Assembly: GCA_035771165.1 (NCBI GenBank)
Contig: JAWNZC010000322.1
Coordinates: forward strand, 6,000,501 to 6,064,500
Length of the DNA: 64,000 nucleotides
Direction of reading: 5' to 3'
Source of the DNA: Paragorgia papillata
Taxonomy: Eukaryota > Cnidaria > Anthozoa > Scleralcyonacea > Coralliidae
The notes beneath the pieces are model-generated. The model saw nothing but the letters and a program-made list of their open reading frames with translations, was not told the DNA's origin and ran no database searches. Shown piece by piece: positions 24,436 to 37,400 of this stretch (positions within the stretch are counted from its first letter, which is position 1; every line of letters starts with the position of its first letter). A program made the position numbers and the translations under genes.

Positions 24436-24663
24436 AATAGAGAATAATACATATCCTGGTCAACCCTCGAAATAAATTTCATATTTCCAAGCATCCATGT
24501 ATTGTTCTGTTTATTATATAAAAAAATTGTCCTATTGCCTTGCAAAAATTGCATTAAACTATAATGCTGATTCAGCGATAATTGTCACATGTGCGATTAT
24601 CATAAATAATCGCACATGTGAGATTATCACTTTTATTAGTGGCGGAAAAATCAATAAAACACT
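24436..24663 (+). repeat. Dispersed repeat, copy 1 (internally deleted)
   Basis: It matches 44796-45102 nearly base for base over AGAATAATACAT and from AATAAATTTCATATTTCC to AATAAAACACTCT, but lacks about 80 bp of the foldback present in the other copy. Confidence 0.75.
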
Positions 24664-25445
24664 CTATTTTATATAATAATTCTGTTTTATTTTTGCTTCG
24701 TCTTGCTGAAGACGCCAGTCTAGAGTTTTGCCATAGCCAATTTTCTTGATTACTATTATTTATTTTCGAATGAAAATCTGCATTTTGCCTTATCTCGTCA
24801 GTCCAATTATACTGAATGTGGTTTTTCTTCTATATTATATATTGTTTTTGGGCTATTATAATTTTCAGATTACGTTGCTTCAGTTCTGTCGTTGTATAAA
24901 TAAACATGCATGGAAGCCACTGATTTACGTTAAAGACTTGCAAGATTTCCTTTTGCTTTCGTTTAATTGGGGAGGGGGTGTTGTACAAAAATACACTTTA
25001 ATGTATTATAAATAACGTTTATGTATTTCTAGTATAAATTTACCTCCACTCTTATTTAAACATTTCCTATTTTGCTTTGAAAAACGCATTTATCATGATG
25101 AATAGCAATATTGGAAAGCTCTTAGAAGAACTGTTGCAAACCTAGCAGATTCAGAGTAAAAACAGAAGTACCATCATCTCATCAAAAGAAGCACGATGCA
25201 TTTCGACATGTTTTTTTTTTTTAATTTTTATTCCACTTTTGTTTTCACTCTAAATCTGCTAGATTTCCAACAGTTCAAGAGCTTTCCAACATTGCCATTC
25301 ACTATGATAACAGCAATATTAAATTTTGTCACCACGACGAAATCATTATTTTACCCACTAGCAAAGTTTACCGCTTTTAACCTTCAATTCTAACAGTTTG
25401 ACTAAATTTAAACCCGAAAGATAAATTTAAACATTTTTTTCGTTT

Positions 25446-25690
25446 GTTTTTGCTGTACAAGCTGTCGTAAGTTAAACTCAGAGAAAAACTCTGAGCTCCA
25501 GACGGCATATAAATATCGAAAACAACCTCGGTCTACCATCTGAGTTCCAGTGGCTCAATGGTGAGAGCGTCCGGCTGGCACTCTGAATTTAACTTAGTAA
25601 GTAAGTAAGCTAGTAAGTAAACTTTATTTTAGCAGGGTAGCCCATTCAGCTACATTGTAGCGACAGCTTGTACAGCAAAAACATACGAAA
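25446..25690. repeat. Rearranged Ala-tRNA-like repeat
   Basis: It shares GCTGTACAAGCTGTCGTAAG and the CTCAGAG-AAAAA-CTCTGAG hairpin with the repeat at 31307-31556, but the tRNA-like body after CTCCAGACGG is in the opposite orientation. The right end is an inverted CGACAGCTTGTACAGC. Confidence 0.65.
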
Positions 25691-26012
25691 AAACTTTACC
25701 AACTCAAGCTGAAAACACTAATAACGTACAAAATTTAAACATGCAAAGAAAAAATTCAAAAATTGAAGAGTTCGACAAGGTTCGACCAGGATGCGAATCC
25801 GCTGCTTCCGAACCACAATCCTCAACACTGACTATACTAAGCTAGTAAGATCAGAGGATAGTAATTAAAACCGTAAATAAATAGTAATTAAATACCACCA
25901 GATTACTGGAACACAGGGATATTGGGTTGGATCCACTGATTGGATCACCCGTTAACAATAATAAATAAGCAACGGGGTTACACTTTACAGGCCTAGTAAA
26001 TCCCTACACCTG

Positions 26013-26138
26013 TTAAATACTATTTTTGAATTTATGAGGAGAGCTTACATTTAACGATGACTGTTCCAACGGTTCCTTTGGATTGACTTCTTCGACGGTC
26101 TTGCGTTTTTTTACTGGACTCTGTGGTTCAGGTGAAAC
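26013..26138 (-). CDS. PDS5: PDS5 last exon
   Basis: VSPEPQSPVKKRKTVEEVNP, then KEPLEQSSLN, a proline-spaced basic segment like a nuclear-localisation or AT-hook-type tail. Reading on gives VSSPHKFKNSI and TAA at 26013-26015. A donor-like GTAAGC lies after SSLN (26048), so the exon might instead end at 26049 and splice to an unseen exon. Confidence 0.7.
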   Translation of the reverse strand, partial: VSPEPQSPVKKRKTVEEVNPKEPLEQSSLNVSSPHKFKNSI

Positions 26139-29100
26139 CTAAAATAATAAAGAAAGATCTTCGTCGCCCCAGTACACTGTAAATTCAAAAGAGTAGTTGA
26201 CCCCCTGTGAGCTTACTCCTCCAATGGGTAAAAATTACTTAAAGGGCAATAGCACTAAAAATTAAGTTGGTCTAATTTGAAAGAACTCATGAAATTGTAA
26301 TAGAACATCCTTTACAACTTTTTCGTATCTCTCTTCGTTTTCAAGATATTTCAATTTGTTTGATATGTAAATGAGATGGTCTCTGACGTCAGGGGTAAAA
26401 TATTTTCACATGTAGCAGCTATATCTCTAAGTTTGTTTAGCGAAATCATTTGAAACTGTGCACATAAAAACTCCTTGCGACGCTGAACACTTCATGTTAG
26501 ATATGTAAGTGATTTTGCTCTGAATGAAAATATTTTACCCCACTCCTGACGTCAGAGACCATCTCATTTACATATCAAACAAATTGAAATATCTTGAAAA
26601 CGCAGAGAGATACGAAAAAGTTGTAAAGGATGTTTTATTACAATTTTATGAGTTCTTTCAAATTAGACAAACTTAATTTTTAGTGCTATTGCCCAGAAGT
26701 GAATAAAATCGTCTGGCGTTGGCCAGAATAAAATACTAAAGACCGATTCGGACAGGAAAGAGTTAATGTATAATTTAAAGTGGAACAATTTTTGAAACAA
26801 TTCTAGGAACATACTGCTTTTCTTAGAAAGAGAAACTGCAGAGAAAACCTTTAATGGATGATTATAATTAGCTGTAGTGCAATTACATTCTTTAGAGAGG
26901 GAGTAAGAAACGGGTCCCTGCATGACTAAGGTCAAAGACCTCCTGGTTGCATTTCTCGCAACTGGATCTCAAAAAAGAAATGAACGCAGTTATTCAAACT
27001 TGCAATTACCAACCCTGGCTGTTGTGCAATAGCAAGCATATATTTGAAAATAATCCAGAGGTCTAATGTTTAAATTGGAACTTACTAATTCTGACTGCTC
27101 CGATGATTCCGTTGCCTCATCTGACAAATCTTTAGTCCTGAAAAATTGGAGCAGTTATTTAACAAATAGAATACATTTTCCGTGCGTGTGTACGGAAAAC
27201 AAGAAAGGAAAGGGGAAAAAAGGAAAACAAGTACGACACGAGACGAAGTCGAGTTGTTGTTCTTTACACGCTGTGACGCCTTCTGTGATCTATTACAGAA
27301 AAACGCAATCTATTTGTTTTATAAAATAAAAATTCAAGTGGTTTATTGAAGGATTTTTCGGGCATAAAAACGAAAAACATGTATGCTGACGTGGATTTGA
27401 CGCCATCTGTGTGTGTGTCCTTTAATAGATCACGGTGAACAACCAACGAAAATGCACACAGAAGTCACGTTATTGTATAGAACTTAATCATCTTAAACAG
27501 CAGAAATACGAGTGTACTATTAAAATTTACCTCTTTAGAAAATTTTCTAGCATATTTTGACAGACAGTAATTTACGTGTGGTCAAATGTGACGAAGTATG
27601 CTAACTAAAATTTGACAAACATTGTAAACAATACCCTGACGTTTCTTGCACATTTCTACACAGTGTAGTTATTGTGGTAGTGCTCGCTTAACCGCCACAC
27701 TACACTACACTACACTACACTACACTACACTACACTACACTACACTACACTACACTACACTACACTACACGCAATACAATACAATGCTACTGTTACAATA
27801 CAATACAATACAATACAATACAATACAATACAATACAATACAATAAAATGAAATACAATACACAATTCTTATACCGGATAGTGTATCCAGCGTTGTACTG
27901 TGCTGTAATGTAATGGCCCCCGTAACGGAAGAGAGGGATGTGGGGTCATAAAAGGATATACGAGAACGAACTCGGTACACGCGTGTACAAAAAAAAAAGA
28001 AAAAAACTCCACATTTATGCAAAATCTGTTGCGTGTTTGTATTTGGTCTATGCATATACCTTGTATTTCTCACAATATTTTGCACACTAGTTGATGATTT
28101 GACATTTTTTCTAGGAGAAGATCTCGTCGGATTTTCTTCTTTCATTGGAGATTTGGAAACTTTTTTCGACCGTCCTTCATCTTGGTGATTAACTGTTTCA
28201 GATGAACGTGTTTTAGCAGGAGAGGTAAGCGTTTCCTGCGGAGGAGGGTTTTGCCTTGTTTCTTTTCTTGTAGGGTCAGTTTTTTTCCTAAGGAAAGTAT
28301 AAATTGTATTGAAATAAAAGTAGTGTGCTGCGTAGGCAGTGTTGAAACACAAATCGGAATATAGTAAGGTTTGAGTGCCGCCGAAATTATTGACCGTAGA
28401 TTTCTAACGTTTCGAGCGAAGGCCCTTCATCAGGGCGAAGGACCTTCACTCGAAACGTTAGGAACTACGTTCAATATTTTCGGCACTACTCAAACCTTAC
28501 TATATTTCGATTTGTATAAATTGAATTGCCTTAAATTCTATATTCCATACACTACGCCTGAATTCATATTAGTACCAAATTTGCTTACTTTAAATAATTG
28601 CAGTATCCACTGAAAATCTTAATATTGAAGCTGCACAACTGTATTATTACTTTTTCTTCCCTTATTGCTATCCTCGTTTATCCTTCCAATTACTTCTCTT
28701 CTTTCTTTACTATATTCCTTTTGTTTTCTGCTGACCAAACAAATGTGCAGGGGCCAATGGTCCCGTGGTCCACTATTATTGCCACCCAACAATTTCAACT
28801 GCGCGCTACTACACCCCAACAGTACTGCACTGTACTGTACTGCACTGTACTGTACTTTACTGTACTTTACTGTACTGTACTTTAACTGTACCCCAACAAT
28901 ACTGTACTTCAACTCTACTTTACTGCACCGCAACAGTACTGTACTTCAAATGTACTGTACTGTACTGTACCGTACTGTACTTCAACTGTACTGTACTGTA
29001 CTGCACCCCAACAGTACTGTACTCCAACTGTACTGTACTGCACCCCAACTGTACTGTACTGTACTGCACCCCAACAGTACTGTACTTCAACTGTACTGTA

Positions 29101-30956
29101 CACTACAGTACTGTACTTCAACTGTACTGTATGTACTTCAACTGTACCGTACTGTACTCTACTGTACTGTACCCCAACAGTACTGTACTTCAACTGTACT
29201 GTACTGTATGTACTTCAACTGTACTGTACTGTATGTACTTCAACTGTACTGTACTGCACCCAACTGTACTGTACTGCATGTACTTCAACTGTATGTACTT
29301 AAACTGTACGGTACTGTACTCTACTGTACTGTACGGTATCCCAACAGTACTGTACTTCAACTGTACTGCACCCCAACAGTACTGTACTTCAACTGTACTG
29401 TACTGTACGGTACTGCATGTACTGTACTTCAACTGCACTGTACTGTACTGTACTGTACTTCAACTGTACGCTAATGTAATGTACTGTACTGTACTGTACT
29501 GCACCTCACTGTACTGTACTTCAACTGTACGCTAATGTACTGTACTGTAATGTACTGCACTGCACCCCAACAGTACTGTACCTTCAACTGAACTGTACCT
29601 TCAACTGTACCTTCAACTGCACCTTCAACTGTACTGTACTTCACTGTACTGTAATGTACTGTACCCCAACAGTACTGTACTTCAACTGTAGTGTACTGTA
29701 CTGTTGTACTTCAACTGTACTGTACTGCACCCCAACACTACTGTAATTCAACTGTACTGTACCCCCACAGTACTGTACTGTACTGTGCTGTACTACAGTA
29801 CACACACTGCGCTTTACTGATGTACCGTATATTCTATTTTACACAGTGTTGTGTTGTATGATGTCGTCATGCATTGCTGCTGCAACATCCAATGAAGTTG
29901 CATGTTATATGTTTCAAACCTTGGTATTTCCTCTTCGTCTTCACTACGTTCTTCGCTGCTTTCGGTAGTTTCCTTTCCCAAATTATCCATTAAAGCTCCC
30001 TCAGTCTCAGAAACTCTTTAAAACAAAATAAGATTTTATTGTTTTGTTAGTTCTTGCTGTCGTTAGACGTTAAAACTCAGAAATCACTGAGCTGCAGACG
30101 GGATTCGAAACCGCAACCAAGAACAAGATGAAGACCAAGAACTATTGTGTGTTTGTATTTGGTCCATGCATATACCTTGTGTTTTTCACAATATTTTCCA
30201 CACTAGTTGATGATTTGACATTTTTTCTAGGAGACGATCTCGTCGGATTTTCTTCTTTCATTGGCGATGCGGAAACGTTTCTTGAGCGTTTTTCATCTTG
30301 GTGATTAGCTGTTTCAGATGAACGTTTTCTAGCAGAAGTTTGCGACTTCTGCGGAGACGTTTTTTTAGTTGCTTCTTTTCTTGTAGGACCGGTTTTTTTC
30401 CTAAGAAAGGCATAAATTGCATAAACTAAAATTCTATATTCCATCCATTATTACATCTGAATTCATATTTCTAATACCCAATTTGCTTGCTTGCCATACA
30501 GAACACAAGAAAATTTTAATTAGCTATGTTGTGGGCTGAGTCCTAATTAATACCATTACGCCATTTCGTTCTGCACTGCACCCCAACAGTACTCTATTCC
30601 AACAGTACTGTACTGTACTGTACTGTACTGTACTATTCTTTTTACACTGTGATGCGTTGTATGATGTCGTCATGCATTGCTGCGGCAACATCCAATGAAG
30701 TTGCATGTTATATTTTTTCAAACCTTGGTATTTCCTCTTCTTCTTCACTAAGTTCTTCGCTGCTTTCGGTAGTTTCTTTTTCCAAAATATCCATTAAAGC
30801 CCTCTGAGTCTTTTTAGTTTTATGCGTGTCAGAAACTCTTTAAAACAAAATAAGATTTTAATGTTTTGTTAGTTCTTGTTGCTGACGTTAGATGTTAAAT
30901 CTCACAATCAACAACGACAACAGCACCACCACCACTAACAACAACAATAACGATGT

Positions 30957-31013
<57 letters not shown>

Positions 31014-34000
31014 GGATGATGATGATGATGATGACGGTGATGACGATGATGATAGTGATGATGATGATGACGATCTTACCAAAAGAAATTAACTGAAACG
31101 TCAACAAAGCAGTGATAGATTTTATTTTATATATAACAAATAACTAATTGGTTTTATTATTTAACGGCCGCCGTTAGTGTGAAACACGTAGAAGATAATT
31201 ATTGCGTCAAACAGTAATACAAGCGAAAATTTGTGGTAACACCACGTTTATTATTTATTATGATGGCATGAGTCAACAGGTCGAAAGCTCAGCAATAAAT
31301 AACGTGCTAAGGTTTTTTCCTTTGTTTTCGCTGTACAAGCTGTCGTAAGTTCAACTCAGAGAAAAACTCTGAGCTCCAGACGGGACTCGAACCCACAACT
31401 TTCCGAATGCCAGCCGGACGCTCTCACCATTGAGCCACTGGAACTCAAATGGTAGACCGAGGTTGTTTTTCGATATTTATATACCTGGGAACTAGTCAAA
31501 TCAGAAAAAACAAAAAAAACAACTTTAACGTCAAGCTAAAAATACTATTAACATAGAAATAACGTGGTGTGTTGCCACAAATTCTCGCTTGTATTACGTA
31601 GAAAATAAATACAAAGTGCAACGTTGCTAACCTCTTGGTTGTTTGAGAAGGTTTCTTCTTGTTCGCAGAGCTACTGCCATGGACAGGCTTGCTTGGTGTA
31701 ATCTTAGACACATTATTGGATGTTTTCTAAACATAAAACATTTAAAACATTCACTTTTAGGGTACTTCACGTTTCAACATGCAAAAAAATTTGAAAATCA
31801 AAGTAAAGTACCTTAACTGGTGAGATTAGGAAATCTTTTGGCAAATACGATTTGCTGTTTCCTTCGCCCTGAAGTAAATAAATTGATTAATTATAAGTAA
31901 TACCATGATTGACTCGGTTTCTTTTGTTCTCACCAGGTGTAATTCAATCTCTAATTTCCCCCAAACAGAGGAAATTTCTAATTTTTCCATCTAACAGGGC
32001 AAATTTCTAATTTTTCCCTATTAGCATGCATGACCAAACATCCAAATAGTACTCTTTTACACAACAAAGAAATGCAATTATATATATATATGTTATTTAC
32101 CGGCTGGGAGGTCTGTATAGAGAAATATTTCCCGAGATCTCAAAAACGTTTTTGAGACCGAGGGAAATATTTCTCTATACGGACCGACCAAAACGGTAAA
32201 TAATTTATTTATTTATTTTCCTAATTATTCCCGCTTGGTTCTTTTGGTCTTCATCAGAAAAAAGGGAAGTCTGTGCTGTTTCTTTCGTAAAAGGAAATTA
32301 GATTTTAGGTATCTTTAACGGATGCAAAACTCACTTTCAGTATGTTCTGTTTCGTTTAAGTTCATTTTCAAACGTTTTTAGAATATTTTACGGTCTATAA
32401 AACACATTTAAAAATTTATCTCGAGCGGTCCGTACGGGCTCATACGGACCGCTCGTTAGCCAATCAGAAAGCAGGATTTGGAAGGATACGGACCCACAAA
32501 AGGATCCCTGGCCCCAGAGCTACAGTTTACAGAGTGTTTATGTGAGGAAAAGTTGTCCCTGCTAGCAGGATGACCTTCGATTGTCCCGAAGGGCAAAACA
32601 ACTTTTAACCAATCACGTTGAAGCGTTCCTTTGGAGTTGTCTCGGGAAGCTGAGTGAAACTGTTTACATGAGGGAAAGTTGCCTCACCCCCTAGGGTTAC
32701 CCTACCTCACAAAGAGGGTGACACCATCCCCAGGGTGACCCTAGTACCCGAGACAAGTGTCAAATTCCCCATGTAAACACCCACTGTCGCGACTAAATAA
32801 AATGAATGCAAAGTTGGCTCTCCCAGGGTGGCTCGGGGGGTAGGGTGACCCTTCTAGTTAGGGCCTGTTCACATGAGACCAGGTTATCTCGGGGGTAGAG
32901 ATAACTCAGGGGCTAGGGTCAAAGTTGACCCTGTTTCACATGAGAAAACGCAACTACCGAGTTGTCCCCCCGAGATAACCCTAGCTTTCACGTGAACAAA
33001 AGAACACGCCAGTAACGTCAACAATGAAACGCACGCAAATGGCACGTGAACAAGAATAGTGCGTATAAATTAGAATGTTTTTACAATGTACGCATGCGTA
33101 ATTATACAAAAGTTGACCCTAACCTCCGAGATAACTTGGGTGAAAGCGTTCACATGGAGGTAATGCAAATGCCCTGGGGTTGGGTGACATGGATGACAAA
33201 TGCCCCGCCCCAGGGTCAGTTTGACTCGTGAAGTCGTCAGGAAATTAAACATAAGGAAAATCCTAGCGTGTTGATGGTCTTTAGATGCAGACCATCTATG
33301 ATTCAGTTGGATAACAAACCAGTAACACAATGAAAGTTTGCCTTTTGTTTAGGGCGCTGCCGCTACAAGCGGGTTCAGCGAAACTACTTCGAGATAGACA
33401 AACACTTGTCGATTGGGGGCACTACCAGTGTAATTGACTGATGCATAAGGTTAACTCTGGCCCTAGGGTTACCCTATCGCTCAGACCGAGTTATCCCAAT
33501 CGCGAGTTATCTCGGTCTCATGTGAACGTGAAATAAACTAACACCAAGATATCTCGGGATAGGGATAACCCTATCCCCGAGATAACTCGCCTCATGTGAA
33601 CAAGCCCTAAAACTCACTTTTAGACTGTTTATTGTTCGACTCGTGCATTAGGGAGCTTAAGCAAATACAACGTCCTTAATACAATATAATTTTTCTCACA
33701 CAACAAAGAAAATTAATAATTTTTAGTCCCAAGAGTAATCGTAACGCCGCCCCCGTTCTACATACAACGTTATTCAGATCATTTTCACGTCTTCAGGACG
33801 ACGTTAACTCGTTAAACGGCGAAACCTGTAATTAGTTGAGTTTGACTTCAAACTATGCGACAAAATTCTTTTGGAACTCTAACACTTTTGGACGTCGAAA
33901 AACATACTTTAAGTATTCAATATTACGTAAATGTTCCATGGTTTCTGCTAGGTACTGAACTTTAGATTGCCGTCGTGTGGAAAACAACGGACTGACACGT

Positions 34001-34408
34001 GACGCTATTTCACCGGAATTAACTTGTGCATTATAATAAACAATCCTACTATATAACAAGCGCTATTTCCCGCAAAATAGCATGTTTCTAATTGGCTGAG
34101 GTGCTCTACCTAGCAGCCACTACTTTCTTATTATATAGACCACTTTCATAAAGGCCACCAATTCTTTTATGTGCATCTCACTGAGCCTTTTTGGCCTCGT
34201 TATGAAGCAGACACACAAACGAGGCCAGAAAGGCTTATTAAGATGCACATAAAAGAATATTCAAATTAGTCACTATTATGAAAGTGGTCTATGGCACAAG
34301 TAAATTCCGGTGAAATCGCGTGCTCGTGATTGGCCGGAGATGCGTCACGTGCCGGTCCGTTATTTTCCAGGAGTGGGACCAGTCTGCATTTTGTCAGTCA
34401 CTTGTTAC

Positions 34409-34492
<84 letters not shown>

Positions 34493-37400
34493 AAAAACAA
34501 AACAACAAAAAAACCCCAACCCAAAACAAACAATTTAAGGAAACTTTAAAAAACCCAAAAGTTAACGAATTCAGTAAATAAATTAAGCACTAAATCATGA
34601 CAAAGGCAAAGTTGGTTCAATTTCAAGTGCAGTTAGCTTAATGTAAAGGCGTAATTTCTAGATTCTTTTCAAATTTTCCAAGCATTACCTTGCCCAGAGG
34701 AACGAAGAGCTTCTTGGGAAGAACTAAATTACCAGGGAAATCTTTCAGAAGAAATGTCTGTGTCTAGGAATATAATGGGAAAATAAAAACATATTTAGTA
34801 TATGGTGTACCGCATAGCGATGTCAAAGAACGCCAATATCGAATCAAGTTTCGGCAAGAGTATGTATATAACAAATACACTTCCAACGCAGTCAGGTAAA
34901 AAATTAGAACTAGATCCCAAGGATAGTGCAAAGTTTCTAGTCAAAGATAATAACGATTTTTGCCACGTGTAAGGACAGAGCTGCCACCCCCGCAACCTGC
35001 CAGCCCATTTTCTAAAGCAAAGCCCAATAATAAAATAATACAAGCCAAAATTCAGACAAACAACCCAAAATAGAATCTCGAGGGATTCTTAAAGAGTCAT
35101 TTTCTCTTGTGAAGAACGCAAAAAAAATTGTGCCCTTCACTATTGTTTTCCAGTCTGTTTAATAACATCAAGATTTTTTGAACTCCTTGAAATTTTTGCA
35201 TAAAAAGCTTGGCGCAAGAATTGCGATACTAATACGTATCGTGTGACGTCCAGTCGATCCAGATCAAAATTGACTAAAATCTGCCAAGTGGATGTAAAGA
35301 TACATAAGTTTTTGTTGTCTTTACAAATAACGATCGTCTGATGATTATGTTGCTAGCTTCACGTTATGTAGACTTGCGAATCGTCTACACATACATGTAG
35401 AACTTAAACATTCATGTTTAATATATGGCCAGGGTTCTCCGTACAGTTGTTTATTGAACGCCAAATCAAAATGCGAAGACAGTCTACAATCTCCAGTATA
35501 CAGAATTTGTTATTGAGCTGACGTGCAAAACTGCTCGAGCGCCACTCGTGTAAAATATAACAGACACGAACCAACAACACTCTACAAACCGATTCACAAC
35601 ATCGTCAACATGCCAAACCATATTAAAGTTGAATAGAAAGCTTTTAATATTTATTCGCACCTTCCGCTAGGCAGACAATAAATCCTTTCGTCCAGACCAC
35701 ATTTAATTAGCCATGCAGCTAAGCCTAGAAAGTCGTTGTTTCGAGAAGAAAATTGATCGCTCCTTTGCGTTTCTCCGCCATTATTGTATTCGCCAGTTGC
35801 AAACAAAACCACGCGTGCGCAGTGCTATTCTAATATATTCCGGGGGGAAACTTCTTTCATTCGATATAGGATTTTACGTCTTTCAAGAAATACTCATAGA
35901 ATCATAGATAACATACAAACCTGTCTGTTATCGCTCTTTAGGACTTACGAGCTTTAAGCGACATAAATATTTGTTGTATATGAAAGACTGATACTAATGT
36001 TTCACATTTGCACTGGTTTTTCAACTACGACAAGTATATGTATGTCGTTAAACCTGGTAAGTTTACCCCCCCGGAAAGTTAACACGCTGTATCGTGTGAA
36101 TTTTCGCCACTCATCACAATACTGCAAAGTGAGACTTTGCACTAATAAACGGTTATAGAAAATCGTGATTAAAATAAAATTATGATTATAGAAAATCTCT
36201 CGCGCTGATAGATCGAGCTACTTTGGACTATTAATTCTTTGAAAGTTTTCACGGCGATAATGTAATATAAATAAGTTTTGTGGAAACACCACGTAAAATA
36301 TTTCTTTGCTAAAACAGGCCAACAGGCCGAAAGCTTAGCAAAGAAATATTTTACGTGGTGTTGCCACAAAACTTGTTTAAATTACTTTGGACTAATTCTC
36401 GATAATCACCTACAGCATTTATTCAAAATGGCCGCCAGTCAATTTGTCAATGCGACAGACGGAAATTAACAATTTTAAAAATGTTGTTCTGAAAGTACGA
36501 AAATGTGTATTTATACTAAAACAATTATTCACCTCAGGCTCAGTGAATAATAACCGAGACTTCTGTTAATTGAACGTAACTTAAAAATTTACCACGACCC
36601 TACGTTCCGACACTCTACTCTAGTGTCTTAAATAGATATAGATATAAAGTTAGTCACCCATCCGAGTACTAACCCCAGGCTTAACTTCCGCGGTAAGAGG
36701 CAGCGCACTAACAGCTTGTGTGACCCATGCCTCCCATACGTCACCAGTGGTTCTGAGAGTGCACACTCATCCTGGTTTGAGCTGAAGTAATGAGAGTTGA
36801 AACAATCCTCTACTAAACCATGTCTACCAACACTCAATGACTGCCACCCTTGCTTAATTAAAACATTACCGGTATAATACTCGATAAGGCAACGGTCAGA
36901 CACCAACCTTAGAAAGGTTCAATATTATTCCAATGGCGATATCGCATACAGTGTAGATTGCCTAAAAATAAAGAAGTGAGATTAATCAGAAAAAAACAAT
37001 AAATCAAAAAATTGGCGACAAAGCCCAAATGTTAAACTCAAACTAAAAACAGCACGACTTCTCAATAAGTTAGAGACCACAATTCAACAAGCATCTCTGG
37101 TCTGTTGTCGATGTTCGCTTTCATAGCAATGTTTTGCCAATAGCATTAGAGTGCGAGCTGTCCTCCATTTTCCTTCGTTTGTGCGCCGAAGATTAACGCC
37201 TGCATATTAAAATCTCAGCAACTTAAAGAATGTATGATTCAGTTACAAATAATTTAAAGTGAGTCTCCAATCACTTCAGCGAAAATTAATCAATATTAGA
37301 GAAAAAATTCGTCATTTTCTCTTCATAAAAATTCATGAAATTTTCTCTGCATGTTTCTTTAAGGATGATTCTGGCGCAACACCACTTCGAACCAGTCCGT

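Larger units (their letters stand above)
19731..26012. other. Intergenic region between convergent genes, repeat-rich
   Basis: It separates the 3' ends of the galaxin-like gene (plus) and PDS5 (minus). It holds foldback elements near 19.97-20.25, 22.37-22.57 and 24.03-24.21 kb, an AT dinucleotide run at 20.75 kb, dispersed repeats at 23.3-23.6 and 24.44-24.66 kb, and a rearranged tRNA-like repeat at 25.45-25.69 kb. No coding exon was recognised. An AATAAA at about 20061 is a possible galaxin-side poly(A) signal and TTTATT at 25623-25628 a possible PDS5-side one. Confidence 0.5.
28030..30075 (-). repeat. PDS5 exon-cassette duplication, copy 2 (with satellite)
   Basis: It spans exons 21 and 22 and their introns. 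It is colinear with 30148-30899: same exon borders, and the intron flank TTGTATGATGTCGTCATGCA and following text are almost identical. It is longer because of the satellite and the foldback at 28.35-28.51 kb. Confidence 0.85.
30148..30899 (-). repeat. PDS5 exon-cassette duplication, copy 1
   Basis: It spans exons 19 and 20. Its intron has only a short seed of the satellite (CACCCCAACAGTACT and a few GTACT steps, 30579-30640). Confidence 0.85.
31215..31596. mobile_element. ACGTGGTG foldback element split by a nested insertion
   Basis: The ends AATACAAGCGAAAATTTGTGG and the inverse pair; both carry the ACCACGTT / AACGTGGT core. The element is interrupted by a tRNA-like SINE at 31307-31556 flanked by duplicated AAATAACGTG. 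Confidence 0.8.

Noticed and set aside
28665..29535. Open frames of 256-269 codons rich in Tyr, Cys, Thr and Leu
   Set aside because: They lie wholly in the TACTG satellite, are open in more than one frame and on both strands, and have no domain-like text; a by-product of a repeat lacking stop codons.
30888..31107. Poly-Asp, poly-Ser and poly-Ile frames
   Set aside because: GAT microsatellite between PDS5 exons; not continued by coding sequence.
31373..31444. A functional tRNA-Ala gene
   Set aside because: The cloverleaf is embedded in a 250-bp insert with target duplications and related rearranged copies, so a SINE origin is more likely.
34310..34581. Poly-Gln / poly-Asn / poly-Thr frames
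   Set aside because: CAA microsatellite read in three frames, inside a PDS5 intron.
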